A stretch of 64,000 nucleotides of DNA from Chitinophagaceae bacterium (lineage in GTDB: Bacteria > Bacteroidota > Bacteroidia > Chitinophagales > Chitinophagaceae), in NCBI GenBank assembly GCA_016722465.1, contig JADKJC010000005.1:62001-126000 (forward strand), read 5' to 3'. Under the pieces are notes generated by a model. The model had not been told where the DNA came from. It saw nothing but the letters and a program-made list of their open reading frames with translations, and did no database searches. A program made the position numbers and the translations under genes. Of the stretch, positions 37,530 to 46,753 are shown piece after piece (position 1 is the first letter of the stretch; each line of letters begins with the position of its first letter).

Positions 37530-38732
37530 TTACAAATAACTCAGCCACCACTTTTCTTTGTGATTGGTTTTGTAACGATCGTACCATTTGCACAAAGGGT
37601 ACAAAGCCATGATCAATGCAGCCCATACCACGTAAACCCAGGCTAACCCAAATCCCTCGCCAGGTAAAACAAACCTGAAGGGCACTGTTTTTTCAGCATC
37701 CAACGCCTGCTGCATTATATGCCCCCTTGCAAAAAAGAAGATGACCGCAAGCAGGTGGATCAGGTAAAGATGAAGGATGTAGTAAAAAAAAGCAGTTCGC
37801 CCAAATACAACCATGCTATCCGTAAAACGATTTTTAAAATGCTCCAGCAATGACAGCAGCAACAATGCCGGCCCCATGGTAATGCAGATATACATCAGGG
37901 AAGGAGGATACTTATGAACTTTCATAAAAGACAAAAAAGTCAACAACCCATTTCCCTGGCTGCTCCAGGCAACAGGGTCGCCATAAACATTAACAAGCCT
38001 TACTATCACAAAAAGAAATATTAATCCAACACCAATCCGGGCCAATATTTTTTGGCGCTGTGCCGGTGAAAATATTGGAGTAAAGAAAACGCCGGAGCAA
38101 TAACCCAGCAACATCAACCCCAACCACGGAAGAAACGGATACACCAGTAAAGCAAAGTGATGAGGTGCAAATTCATAGGTAACAAAAAAACCATGGTGCA
38201 ACAAATCCCACCAAAAGCCTGCTTTGAAATTAGGCGCTGCTTCGGGAATATCCAGTAAATTATGACATGATACGATCAGTATCCCTATCGTTAACAACGC
38301 CTTAAATGGAAGCCAGGTAGCAACACCCAATATCAGCATGCAGATGCCAATTGCCCAGATCACACCGAACGGGATCAGCGGGTAAGCAGGGTTAAATGTC
38401 CATGCCATTGCAATGATAATCCATTCTGCAAAAATTAACCATAGCCCACGTTTGATAAGAAATGAGCTGAGCTCTTTTTTTGTTTTCCGAAGGCTTTGCA
38501 GGTAGATGGAAGTGCCGGAAAGAAAAACAAAAACAGGTGCACAGAAATTGGTGACCCACCTGGTGAAAAACAAGATGGGTGTAGTAGTTGCTAAATTCAA
38601 CGGATCGTCTGTATTAGCTGTAACATGAAAAAAATCCCTTACATGGTCAAGCGCCATGATGACCATTACAATACCACGGAGGATATCAATGGATTCAATC
38701 CGTTTTTGGTTAGCAGTTAAAGATGGTTGCAT
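37530..38732 (-). CDS. DUF1624/heparan-alpha-glucosaminide N-acetyltransferase-like membrane protein
   Basis: 400 residues from ATG 38732 (MQPSLTANQKRIESIDILRG); an upstream ATG at 38762 adds ten residues without support. The signature 'ESIDILRGIVMVIMALDHVR' opens a polytopic protein with about ten transmembrane segments, including 'TNFCAPVFVFLSGTSIYLQS' and 'GRTAFFYYILHLYLIHLLAV'. The family is related to transmembrane acyltransferases, but no acceptor is known here. It is the last gene of the epimerase-dipeptidase-permease-VOC run, 61 bp after the VOC-NTF2 gene. Confidence 0.85.
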   Translation of the reverse strand: MQPSLTANQKRIESIDILRGIVMVIMALDHVRDFFHVTANTDDPLNLATTTPILFFTRWVTNFCAPVFVFLSGTSIYLQSLRKTKKELSSFLIKRGLWLIFAEWIIIAMAWTFNPAYPLIPFGVIWAIGICMLILGVATWLPFKALLTIGILIVSCHNLLDIPEAAPNFKAGFWWDLLHHGFFVTYEFAPHHFALLVYPFLPWLGLMLLGYCSGVFFTPIFSPAQRQKILARIGVGLIFLFVIVRLVNVYGDPVAWSSQGNGLLTFLSFMKVHKYPPSLMYICITMGPALLLLSLLEHFKNRFTDSMVVFGRTAFFYYILHLYLIHLLAVIFFFARGHIMQQALDAEKTVPFRFVLPGEGFGLAWVYVVWAALIMALYPLCKWYDRYKTNHKEKWWLSYL

Positions 38733-38793
38733 ATTGTTAGCAATGATAAAAGAATTAATCAAGCAGGATAATATTTTTCAATTGAATAAGCAA

Positions 38794-39651
38794 TTATTTA
38801 CTTGCGCCCATTCCCCCGATGATGAGCCAGCCTTTGCCTGTTTTTTTCCAGGTATGTGTGATCTTGCTATTCGTTCTTTTAACTACCATGCCTTTTTCAT
38901 TCGTCCAGGTCTGCGTTACATCATACAATGCAATTACAATGTCATCAAATACATTTTCTGCTTTTCGTGTCAGTTCATAATTATAAGCGCCTGTTTTATC
39001 TTTATACAATTCTGTTAACCAATCAGTAATATGGTCTTTATTAGTGATGATATTATTTCCCGGGTAACCGATAAAATTTTCATCCCATAAAGTAAGATAA
39101 GCTTCCAGGTCTTTTCCTTTTACATATTTCCAGTAGTTTTCTTCCAGTTGCCAAATTTCATTTTTGATCTGTTCCATGTTAGCTGCAGCATCATTTACAC
39201 TATTTACTTCTATCCAGTAACCATCGGGGTCCTGGAAGTACACCTGTTTAATACCATCAGCACGGATGTTCACGGTATTGGCTTTGCCGGTCCAGTCTGA
39301 AAAAGGAATTTTCAATGCGATGATCCGTTTTACAAAATCATCAAAATGCAGCATTGACAAACCCATATGCACGGCTTTATTGGTGCTTACATTTTCTTTT
39401 ATAACAGAGATCAGGTGCAGTTCCCTGCCATCCGATAAGGTAACCCAGCGGATGCCTTCTATTTTTGATCGGTTGGTTATTTCAGGCAGCAGCAGCACTG
39501 TTTTGTAAAATTCCGCAGAGCGGTTCACATCTTTAACTGATAAAGCCAGGTGATCAAAAGCAGCTTTAAAAGCGGTACTGTCCTGCGCCTGCAGCAATGT
39601 TGAAAATAAAATTACAATGAGAGAGAGGTTGATTTTTTTCATGGTGTTCAT
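38794..39651 (-). CDS. VOC (glyoxalase-like) and NTF2-like (SnoaL/DUF4440) fusion, secreted
   Basis: 285 residues with signal peptide (..FSTLLQAQ). Residues about 30-150 are a VOC/glyoxalase domain: 'FDHLALSVKDVNRSAEFYK', 'VHMGLSMLHFDDF' and 'QVYFQDPDGYWIEVN'. Residues about 160-285 are an NTF2-like domain: 'QLEENYWKYVKGKDLEAYLT', 'THTWKKTGKGWLIIGGMGAS'. Its ATG overlaps the permease stop as ATGA (39648-39651), so the two are translationally coupled. Export of a glyoxalase-like domain is unusual, and the catalytic role is unknown. Confidence 0.85.
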   Translation of the reverse strand: MNTMKKINLSLIVILFSTLLQAQDSTAFKAAFDHLALSVKDVNRSAEFYKTVLLLPEITNRSKIEGIRWVTLSDGRELHLISVIKENVSTNKAVHMGLSMLHFDDFVKRIIALKIPFSDWTGKANTVNIRADGIKQVYFQDPDGYWIEVNSVNDAAANMEQIKNEIWQLEENYWKYVKGKDLEAYLTLWDENFIGYPGNNIITNKDHITDWLTELYKDKTGAYNYELTRKAENVFDDIVIALYDVTQTWTNEKGMVVKRTNSKITHTWKKTGKGWLIIGGMGASK

Positions 39652-40952
39652 TTTTTCTTCAGCAGTTTTGTTATAAAATAAATAAAAGAGAATACAAGGA
39701 TAAAAACAGAAATGCCTGTAAGTTCAGGCCGGGTTAAATTAGACAGCAGCCAACCAATGCCTGCAGTTGCCAGCAGCGGCACCATGATACCTCCCGGCAC
39801 ACGAAAGGTTTTCTCTGTTATTGCAGCGTCGTTTTTTCTGAGTTTTACACTGGCAAGTACTACACCCAGGTATGTAATTAACACCGCCGCACTGGCAATG
39901 GTAGCTAACTGTTTAAACCCACCGGATATAGCAAACAAAAAACCCAGCGCTGCATAAAAAGCAATGGCAATATGTGGCGTAAAAAAGCGGGGGTGCACTT
40001 TCGCCAATGGTTTTGGCAGTAATCCATCTCTTGCCCCGGCAAATAATATCCGTGGGATAGAAAGCAATTCACCACCCAATGCACCCAGCATAGAAAGGGC
40101 TGTAGCAGCAATGATCAGGATAGCGCCTGATCTGCCAAAAGCAATATTAGCCACCGCAGCCAACGGGGCATCTTTATGTGCAGTAATGGTTGATCCCAAA
40201 ACACCCTGTGTTACCAATTGAATGGCCATATACAAAATGAGCACCGCAGCAACGCCGAAAAAAATACCGAGTGGCACCGTACGTTTCGGATTTTTTATTT
40301 CTCCCCCATTGCTTAATGGCCCTTCAAATCCCAGGAAGGCGAAGAACAATAATAAGGATGCAGTACCAATATTGCTGATGGTAGGAGCTGTAACCCACCG
40401 TAAGTTTTCGGCAACAACAAAACGGGCGCCCACTATTACCAGTAAAATCATTGGTATCAATTTTCCTAATGTTGCCAGTTCAATAAACCGTACGCCGTTT
40501 TTTACACTGCGGATATTGAGCAGGGCAAGTGCACCAAAAATGAAGAATAAAAATGCTGCACGAAAAATATCATTGCCAAATACGGGAAAAAAATATTTCA
40601 GTGTACCTGCCAGGCCATTTGCAATGGCGGCATCCGATAACACACATCCGCCAATCCAATAGATGTTGTTGGCTAAAAAACCGGCGAAAGGACCAAAGGC
40701 TGTTTCAATATAGGTATATACCCCTCCGCTTGCGCTTGTTTTACTTCCCACTTCAGCAAAGCACAGCCCGATTAAGAAAATAAGCAGTCCGCAAACAAAG
40801 TAAGCCAGTATGGCCGTGGCACCCAGCCCTTCGGCAATGATCGCAGGAATTACAAAAATGCCTGAGCCTGCGGTGATGTTTACAATGGCCAGCGTAAGTG
40901 AACGTACACCTATTTCACGTTTAAGATTTTCCTTTCCCGAAGCTGGGGTCAT
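39648..40952 (-). CDS. APC family amino acid permease
   Basis: 434 residues and about twelve transmembrane segments. The first helix 'LTLAIVNITAGSGIFVIPAI' contains the GSGIF-type substrate-binding break of the APC superfamily; also 'SASGGVYTYIETAFGPFAG' and 'ALGGELLSIPRILFAGARDG'. Likely imports an amino acid or small peptide-derived substrate. It lies 132 bp downstream of the M19 dipeptidase, which would release amino acids outside the inner membrane; the pairing suggests dipeptide hydrolysis followed by uptake (inference). It overlaps the VOC-NTF2 gene by 4 bp. Confidence 0.92.
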   Translation of the reverse strand: MTPASGKENLKREIGVRSLTLAIVNITAGSGIFVIPAIIAEGLGATAILAYFVCGLLIFLIGLCFAEVGSKTSASGGVYTYIETAFGPFAGFLANNIYWIGGCVLSDAAIANGLAGTLKYFFPVFGNDIFRAAFLFFIFGALALLNIRSVKNGVRFIELATLGKLIPMILLVIVGARFVVAENLRWVTAPTISNIGTASLLLFFAFLGFEGPLSNGGEIKNPKRTVPLGIFFGVAAVLILYMAIQLVTQGVLGSTITAHKDAPLAAVANIAFGRSGAILIIAATALSMLGALGGELLSIPRILFAGARDGLLPKPLAKVHPRFFTPHIAIAFYAALGFLFAISGGFKQLATIASAAVLITYLGVVLASVKLRKNDAAITEKTFRVPGGIMVPLLATAGIGWLLSNLTRPELTGISVFILVFSFIYFITKLLKKK

Positions 40953-41084
40953 TGTTGTTGGGGTTTGAATGTTTGCCTGTCTTTCTGATAATTATTCCCG
41001 GTAAAAATACCTGGTGTCTTTTATGCTGATCCGATCATTTACAATTCAGTTCCTGTACGCTGTTAGTAAGACCAGGGTCATAGT

Positions 41085-42278
41085 TTATTTTGCTTCATTT
41101 GCTTTAAGTACCCGTAAAAAATTTCCTCCCAGTATTTTAGCAATATCCTTTTTACTGTATCCCTTTTCAACCAGGGCTTTTGTAATGAATGGATAAGCAG
41201 TCACATCATCCAGCTGTTGCGGCGTATTGGTAATACCATCAAAGTCGGAGCCCAAACCCACATAATCTACCCCCACTAAATTAATGATATATTCAATGTG
41301 CTGAATCACCATCGATAAAGGCGGGCGGGTTGCATCTGCTTCATCCCGGTATTTTGCAAAAAGATAATCTTCAATATTCCATTCATGTCTTCCCGCCTTT
41401 ACCAGTGAATCCTGTTCAGCTTTATGCTTTTGAAAAAAATCATACTCTTTTTTGGCTGCGGTACTGTCAATAAATGCCGTGTTAAAATTTACCTGTATCA
41501 CGCCTCCGTTTTTTGCAATAGCTCTTATCTGCTCATCCTTTAAATTTCGCTGGTGACGACATAGATTATATACATCACTATGCGATGCCATGACTGGTTT
41601 ACTTGTAGTATTGATTACGTCCCAAAAACTTTGTTCACCTACATGACTGATATCGACGATCATTCCCAGCTGATTCATCCGCTGCACCACCTGTTTTCCA
41701 AAATCGGTCAACCCTTTATGGGTCAGATCTTTTTTGAACGTTTCGTCATAAGCGCTGGTAGCCCAGCTGGTAGAGTTGTTCCAGGTAAGTGTTAAATACT
41801 TTGCACCCCGACTGTAAAAAACTTCCAGCTTAGCGAGGTCGTCTTCAATCATGTGCCCTCCTTCCACGCCTGACAATGCAGCAATTTTATGTTGCTTTAC
41901 AGCTTTCAGTAATTCTGCATAACTGGTAACTTTTATTATTTTATCAGGATGACGGGCAATTACTGCGTCCAGGGTATCCATTTGCCTGTTGGCCTGCTGA
42001 TATGGATTTTTCATGGTGCCCTCGCAAAAAACAGAAAACACCTGCACATCCAATCCACCCTGTTTCCACCTGGCCAAATCCGTATGCGTTTTCCCTTTCA
42101 GATCTTTGTCAAATACATATTCGCTGGTTTGATAATTCATCATCACATCATCAGTAGCCTTCATTAAAATATCATTGTGTGTATCCACCACAATGGCTTC
42201 GGCATGAATTTTTTGCCAGGATTGTGCAGTGATTTGATGTGATAACATCACACTTATGATCAACAGCCCTATTCTCAT
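41085..42278 (-). CDS. Membrane dipeptidase (peptidase M19)
   Basis: 397 residues from ATG 42278 (MRIGLLIISVMLSHQITAQ, a signal peptide); an ATG at 42305 would overlap the upstream gene. Zinc-binding and family motifs are complete: 'VVDTHNDILM', 'AALSGVEGGHMI' (bridging Glu), 'MIVDISHVGEQSFW' (His), 'MASHSDVYNLCRHQRNL' (His) and 'VDYVGLGSDFDGI'. Hydrolyses dipeptides in the periplasm or outside. It is preceded 17 bp upstream by the epimerase gene and followed by the APC permease. Confidence 0.93.
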   Translation of the reverse strand: MRIGLLIISVMLSHQITAQSWQKIHAEAIVVDTHNDILMKATDDVMMNYQTSEYVFDKDLKGKTHTDLARWKQGGLDVQVFSVFCEGTMKNPYQQANRQMDTLDAVIARHPDKIIKVTSYAELLKAVKQHKIAALSGVEGGHMIEDDLAKLEVFYSRGAKYLTLTWNNSTSWATSAYDETFKKDLTHKGLTDFGKQVVQRMNQLGMIVDISHVGEQSFWDVINTTSKPVMASHSDVYNLCRHQRNLKDEQIRAIAKNGGVIQVNFNTAFIDSTAAKKEYDFFQKHKAEQDSLVKAGRHEWNIEDYLFAKYRDEADATRPPLSMVIQHIEYIINLVGVDYVGLGSDFDGITNTPQQLDDVTAYPFITKALVEKGYSKKDIAKILGGNFLRVLKANEAK

Positions 42279-42295
42279 TTCAGTAAGTTGAAATT

Positions 42296-43231
42296 TTAAA
42301 TACAATGATTCAATGTTTCTTTAGCAGGAATAAACAAAACGCCGAGTTCAATACTGGCCAATGCATTGCTGTAAGTATAAGCTGGTGCATCAAGTGGCGC
42401 CTGCCCGTTCAGCATACGGGTAATGTCAGATACTTTATAGGTTTCACTGGCAAGCAGGTAGTTTTTGCCATGCAGCCCTTTTTTAGTTGCAGCGCTAAAA
42501 ATACTTTCTGCTACATTCCGCACATCCACCATTGCAAAAGGAACATCATTTGCAAATAACATTTCAACAAAGGGGTTGGGTGCAATGCTGTTTTTAAATA
42601 AATACTGCATCCCCATGGAAGTAGAATCCTGCCGGGCCGACAAAATATTACCCGTTACAAATACCGGGGATATGGATACGATTTCAAACCGCAACTCTTT
42701 GTTTTGCCCGATAAATTTCCTGACAGCCTGGTCGGCATAAAATTTTGCCTGGGCATAAGGATGGTCATTTTCTGAAATATAAGGCGTATCATTTTCTGAA
42801 AAGACATAGTTACTGCTAAACCCGGAAGGGTTTAATGGAAAAGAGGTATTCCATGCGGCAACAGAAGCAATGAATACTACCTTTTTAATTCCTGCAGTAT
42901 TGTTTACCACTTCCAAAAAGTTTTGAGTGCCTTTTACCGTAGGTTCAAACAACTCAGTTTGCGGATCTTTCACCTCCAGTAAAAAAGGAGTGCCACCATG
43001 CACAATGATATCACAACCTTCGGAAAAGGCAGCAATACTTTCAGGTTGCAGCAGATCCAATGGACAGATTTCTAAATTACCGGCATTGTTGAGTTGATAC
43101 AGGTGTTCATACTTCGCTTTATTGCTGATGTCAGTTGAAGAAACTTTTACTTTAAAATTATTTTCTAAAAATATTTTGGTAACCCAGCTTCCGATAAATC
43201 CGGCGCCACCAATGATACCTGCTGTTTGCAT
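42296..43231 (-). CDS. NAD(P)-dependent epimerase/dehydratase (extended SDR)
   Basis: 311 residues. N-terminal Rossmann motif 'GIIGGAGFIGSWV', 'DIIVHGGTPF', catalytic Ser/Thr region 'VVFIASVAAWN' and the YxxxK segment 'HPYAQAKFYADQAV'. The domain layout fits the dihydroflavonol-4-reductase/aldehyde reductase branch rather than a sugar epimerase ('VSISPVFVTGN', 'MVDVRNVAESIF'). It heads the minus-strand run with the dipeptidase (17-bp gap). Substrate is unknown. Confidence 0.88.
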   Translation of the reverse strand: MQTAGIIGGAGFIGSWVTKIFLENNFKVKVSSTDISNKAKYEHLYQLNNAGNLEICPLDLLQPESIAAFSEGCDIIVHGGTPFLLEVKDPQTELFEPTVKGTQNFLEVVNNTAGIKKVVFIASVAAWNTSFPLNPSGFSSNYVFSENDTPYISENDHPYAQAKFYADQAVRKFIGQNKELRFEIVSISPVFVTGNILSARQDSTSMGMQYLFKNSIAPNPFVEMLFANDVPFAMVDVRNVAESIFSAATKKGLHGKNYLLASETYKVSDITRMLNGQAPLDAPAYTYSNALASIELGVLFIPAKETLNHCI

Positions 43232-43392
43232 GATGTACTTGTGTTATTGTTAAATAATAGAATCAATACAGGTTGTAAACTCTCCCGGAAACAGCATTTT
43301 ACTCATTGTGTAAAAATGGCCTCCCGGTAAAATGATGCCGGATACCAGGACAGTTCCCGGTATCCGGCGCCAGTTAGGTGAGGTCAGTAAAA

Positions 43393-43927
43393 TTACTTTG
43401 CCTTTACATCATCGTTGTTAATATCCCTTACGCACAAATATTTACCGTCACGCTTTTGCCATAAGGCCATGTACTTGCCGTTATAGGTTACTTTTCCCTG
43501 AGCATCTTTACCGATAGTTTTACCTACTTCGGTAACCGTGTTTTCATCCCCAAATACATCCAGCACATCAAATGTAATGGTAGAGCCTTTGGGCCTTTTT
43601 TGCCAGGTATGTCTTAATGTTTGCTTCAATGGCAGCTTTTCCAACCAACATTGGCCTGTTATTGGACAAGCTCACCGCATCGTCGGCATAAAAAGCTGCA
43701 ACGGCTGTGGTATCACGGGCATTATCAGCATTGGACCAGGCCGTTTCCAGCGCCTGTATTTCCGTTTTCATTTTGGCCATATCAGGTTTTACAATTACTG
43801 GCTTTGCAGCATCAGATGCTGCAGAACTACTATCAGTAGAACTTGCTTTTTCTGCAGCGTTGTTACTGCAGCCAATGATAAAAAAGGTTAAAACAAAAAA
43901 GGCGGTTGCAAATTTTAAACGGTTCAT
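43393..43927 (-). CDS. NTF2-like (DUF4440/SnoaL) lipoprotein, frameshifted
   Basis: 177 residues after removing one A from the A6 run on the coding strand (43596-43601), which reads YLAKRPKGSTITFDVLDVFG. N-terminal lipobox 'FFIIGCSNN'; then 'IQALETAWSNADNARDTTAV' and 'ADDAVSLSNNRPMLVGK', typical of the family, and a C-terminal strand 'YNGKYMALWQKRDGKYL'. Predicted outer-membrane or periplasmic lipoprotein of unknown function. A MITE-like element sits about 55 bp upstream of its ATG and has probably replaced or modified its promoter. Confidence 0.78.
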
Positions 43928-43974
43928 TTTGTTGTGTTTTATAAGTGAATAAAAAAGAAATAAACGATAGAAAA

Positions 43975-44171
43975 CTAAATTGGGTAGTGTATCAGTTTGA
44001 AAAACTATTGCCTAATGACTGTAAATGTTTGAAGTGCAATCCATGAAGCAACAACAAGAATATTGTCTTTCGCTGCATCCTCTGCTTCTCTGCGTGGTTT
44101 TTTTGCACGCTTAGGCACAGAGGTCGCAGTTAAATGAATGATCTTTCAAAATGATACACTACTCTAAATTG
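43975..44171. mobile_element. MITE-like element with 20-bp inverted repeats and 8-bp target duplication
   Basis: The element proper is 43983-44163 (181 bp). Left end GGTAGTGTATCAGTTTGAAA; the right end is the complement of AGTAGTGTATCATTTTGAAA (18 of 20 match). Both sides are flanked by the direct repeat CTAAATTG (43975-43982 and 44164-44171), as expected for an 8-bp target-site duplication. There is no coding capacity. The interior holds a nested hairpin (about 44079-44120, CCTCTG..CAGAGG around GCGTG..CACGC). A non-autonomous relic mobilised by an insertion sequence elsewhere in the genome is the simplest reading. Confidence 0.8.
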
Positions 44172-44197
44172 AAATGGTAGTGTTTATCACAATTCCA

Positions 44198-44710
44198 TTA
44201 TTTTGCTTTATACACTTCCAGCTCTATCTCAATCATGAATTCAGGCAATGCCAGTTCCTTTACGCCAAACCAGCTGCCTGTTGGAAACTGCTTTTTGTAA
44301 ATCCCATTCCTGTAGCCTGACTGTTTTAAAAACTCCGGCATATTGGTAGTGAGAATATTTTCCACCACCACGTCATCAAAAGTACAGCCGTAATGTTTTA
44401 ATATTTTATCCAGGTCGCTGTAGCAGTTTTTCATTTGCTGCAGCAGGTCGCCCTTTGCAGTTGGCACACCTTTATCATCCATGCTTACTGCACCGGATAT
44501 CTTAATATCATTGCCAATTTTAACCGCATGAGAATAGCCATAGGATTTTTCCGCTTCAGGACGTAACAGGAAGTACTCGGGCGTTTCAGCAGCTTCTTTT
44601 TTAACGGCGGCTGTTTCAGGAGCCGTTGTTGGTTTGTCGGCACTGTTGCACCCGGTGAAAAGGAAAAAACAAGCCGTCATTGTAACGGCAAAGGAAAAAA
44701 ATCTGTTCAT
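44198..44710 (-). CDS. RidA family (YjgF/YER057c/UK114) lipoprotein
   Basis: 170 residues. Signal peptide with lipobox 'FLFTGCNSA', a linker rich in Thr/Ala/Glu, then a RidA fold (about 45-170): 'AVKIGNDIKISGAVSMDDKG', 'QMKNCYSDLDKILKHYGCTF' and 'GSWFGVKELALPEFMIEIEL'. Cytosolic RidA deaminates reactive enamines; the usual catalytic Arg stretch 'RPAR..V' appears here as 'GVKELAL', so enzymatic activity is doubtful and the exported location is unusual. It ends 27 bp from the MITE-like element. Confidence 0.85.
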   Translation of the reverse strand: MNRFFSFAVTMTACFFLFTGCNSADKPTTAPETAAVKKEAAETPEYFLLRPEAEKSYGYSHAVKIGNDIKISGAVSMDDKGVPTAKGDLLQQMKNCYSDLDKILKHYGCTFDDVVVENILTTNMPEFLKQSGYRNGIYKKQFPTGSWFGVKELALPEFMIEIELEVYKAK

Positions 44711-44747
44711 TGATTATAATATTAAAGTAAAAAATTGATCTGAAAAA

Positions 44748-45014
44748 TTACAGGCTTAAAGGCATAGACATGATGATAGGTTCCAGCACAGTGTGTTTTG
44801 CTTTTAACGCTTCGTTCTGTGTACCCCTTACAATCTCAATCAGCATTTCCATGTGGGTTACTTCCATTACCAGCATCACCGAGGTTGGGTCGCCGGCATC
44901 CTGAAATGTTTTAAACCCTGATACTGCCGGGGCAAATACTTCTACTCTTTCCTGGTGGCCTTTAAGCCATGCATCAATGTCTCCTACTTTGTGACGTGCT
45001 ACTATTGTTGGCAT
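44748..45014 (-). CDS. Small dimeric alpha/beta-barrel protein (ABM-like)
   Basis: 88 residues: 'IVARHKVGDIDAWLKGHQER', 'GFKTFQDAGDPTSVMLVMEV' and 'MLIEIVRGTQNEALKAKHTV'. The pattern of a first strand with 'H.V.D...W', then a 'DP..V.LV.EV' strand, matches the repeated domain of the lipoprotein at 45094, so both belong to one dimeric alpha/beta-barrel group. No signal peptide. Function unknown. Confidence 0.65.
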   Translation of the reverse strand: MPTIVARHKVGDIDAWLKGHQERVEVFAPAVSGFKTFQDAGDPTSVMLVMEVTHMEMLIEIVRGTQNEALKAKHTVLEPIIMSMPLSL

Positions 45015-45093
45015 ATTATTTCTTTAATTTTTTATACTCACTCTGGTTGGTTTTCGGTTGCCCATTTTTTTGTGCTATTCTTCACCCAATCAT

Positions 45094-45824
45094 TTATTCT
45101 GCAGTTGTAAAATAATCAATTCTAGGTGCACCTTCCACACCAGCCTCTATCATTAGTTTTTTAGTGCAGGGTCACTCATTCTTGCTGTTGCTTTCGCCAT
45201 GTCTTTAATGTCAAACACAATATGTACAACAGAAGGATCATCTATACCACGGGCCAGTGCCACATCCACCAGGCCATAGGAAGCCCTCGCTTCAATACCT
45301 TCAGCATCATAAACTTTTAGCCAGGCATCAAAGTCCTTTACCTTATGAGTGATCAATACCCATTGCTTTTCTTTTGAATCAGGATTGAACGTGATGACAT
45401 GGAAAAATTCAACAACAGGTTTAGATATCACTCCGTTCTTTTCCATTACTTCCTTCAGTCTTGGATTGGCAGCAAAATCTTTTGCTTTTTGCACATCCGA
45501 CACTTTTAATACAACATTCAGGCTGTTTGGATTGTCAACACCCCTGCCAATAACCATATCTTCCAGCCCACTGGCCTTACGAGCTGTTGAGTCTGTATTA
45601 AATGCAGGCCTCCATTTAATATAATCTTTTACAGTATGGGTTATTTCCACTACATCAAATGGAGTAAATGCCGGTACAGGCGCCTGCTCTATTGCAGCAG
45701 TTGTATCTTTTTTTTCTGCTGATTCATCTTTTGCAGTTTCATTACCATTACCATTGCAGGAAAAAATCACAGCGGCAATGCTGACTGTAAATAATAGTTT
45801 TAAAATCTGGCTGACCTTTTTCAT
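45094..45824 (-). CDS. Lipoprotein with two alpha/beta-barrel (ABM-like) repeats, frameshifted near the C-terminus
   Basis: As the bases stand the frame stops at 45153 (223 residues). A T6 run at 45157-45162 appears one base short: with seven A on the coding strand it continues ALKKLMIEAGVEGAPRIDYF to a stop at 45094-45096, giving 243 residues and a natural family ending. N-terminal lipobox 'VIFSCNG'. Two tandem domains (about 55-145 and 150-243) each carry 'THxVKD...W', 'RG.D.P..V..V..V.D...A' and a 'AxNPRLKEVMEKNGV'/'MSDPALKKLMIEAGV' helix. Function unknown. Confidence 0.75.
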
Positions 45825-45856
45825 CTTGATAGTTGTTTATATTTAAATGAGACATT

Positions 45857-45891
45857 AAAAAAGGCCTCATGCTTTCCTTAAAGTCATGAGG
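45857..45891 (-). terminator. Intrinsic terminator of the gene at 46013
   Basis: Stem CCTCATG/CATGAGG (45865-45891) on the minus strand followed by a T run, 120 bp downstream of the stop codon. Confidence 0.65.
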
Positions 45892-46012
45892 TTTTATATT
45901 GCGGGCTGGTAAATAGCAGGGTTTACTCTTTCAGCTTTTTTTAAACCCCACCGTAAATCCCTTGATTGATGATTTTACCATCTTTTTTGAAAGTATCGAT
46001 CTGTACAAATAC

Positions 46013-46753
46013 TTATTTCGAACTCAGGTCTTTTCGCATAAAAAGTAATTCGCTCCACACTTCGCTGGCGTACTGGCGTAAATCATCAAGATAATCTTCG
46101 TAAGAACCTGCGCCATTTACCGCATCGAAAGTTTCTCTAAATGGTTTTCGAAAACCCTTAGCCTTTTCCTTTAAGCCTTGCTTATACCTTGTTACCAGTG
46201 TGTATTGGGTGGGGCCTGAACCATTGGCTGCATATACGGCAATTGTTGAACCTTCTGCCACCCATGCAGCTTTCAACTTTTTAATCATGTTTACTATTTT
46301 ATTACCCCAGCCAAGTTTAGGATACAAATGTGTAATTTGAATTTTATCAGAGAAATCCCCTAAGGCTACAGTACTCAAAGAATCAACATAAACAGAATAA
46401 CCACCGGATTGCCGGTCGGTTAAATAGATGGCCACGTTCTTATTCCAGTCAATATTATGTTCCTCACCTAAATTTCCTCTTGTATCCTCAGCTTCCCAGC
46501 TTGTTGGGCCTTCTGTAATATGGAAGCCTCCCAAATCCGGGCCCGACTGGATGGCAAACACCCGCCAGTGTGCATCACCGGTGTGGTATTTTTGTGCATG
46601 TGCCGCCAGCGCTTTTTCAAACTCCAGTACCTTGTCAATCTTTGGAAATACCCTGTGGGTAGATATTACATTTTTTACCTGGCTGATGCCTGCCAAAGGA
46701 ATAAGCATCAATAGAAAACTGAATAGCTTCATCTTACTGAGATTTTTTTTCAT
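46013..46753 (-). CDS. Conserved secreted protein of unknown function
   Basis: 246 residues (or 239 from ATG 46732). Signal peptide 'MKLFSFLLMLIPLAGISQ'. The mature chain opens 'VKNVISTHRVFPKIDKVLEF', followed by 'HWRVFAIQSGPDLGGFHITE' and later 'QYTLVTRYKQGLKEK', a repeating strand-helix pattern that resembles a duplicated ferredoxin-like/alpha-beta-barrel fold, in keeping with the neighbouring genes. No catalytic motif is recognised. It is divergent from the hybrid two-component regulator gene. Confidence 0.6.
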   Translation of the reverse strand: MKKNLSKMKLFSFLLMLIPLAGISQVKNVISTHRVFPKIDKVLEFEKALAAHAQKYHTGDAHWRVFAIQSGPDLGGFHITEGPTSWEAEDTRGNLGEEHNIDWNKNVAIYLTDRQSGGYSVYVDSLSTVALGDFSDKIQITHLYPKLGWGNKIVNMIKKLKAAWVAEGSTIAVYAANGSGPTQYTLVTRYKQGLKEKAKGFRKPFRETFDAVNGAGSYEDYLDDLRQYASEVWSELLFMRKDLSSK

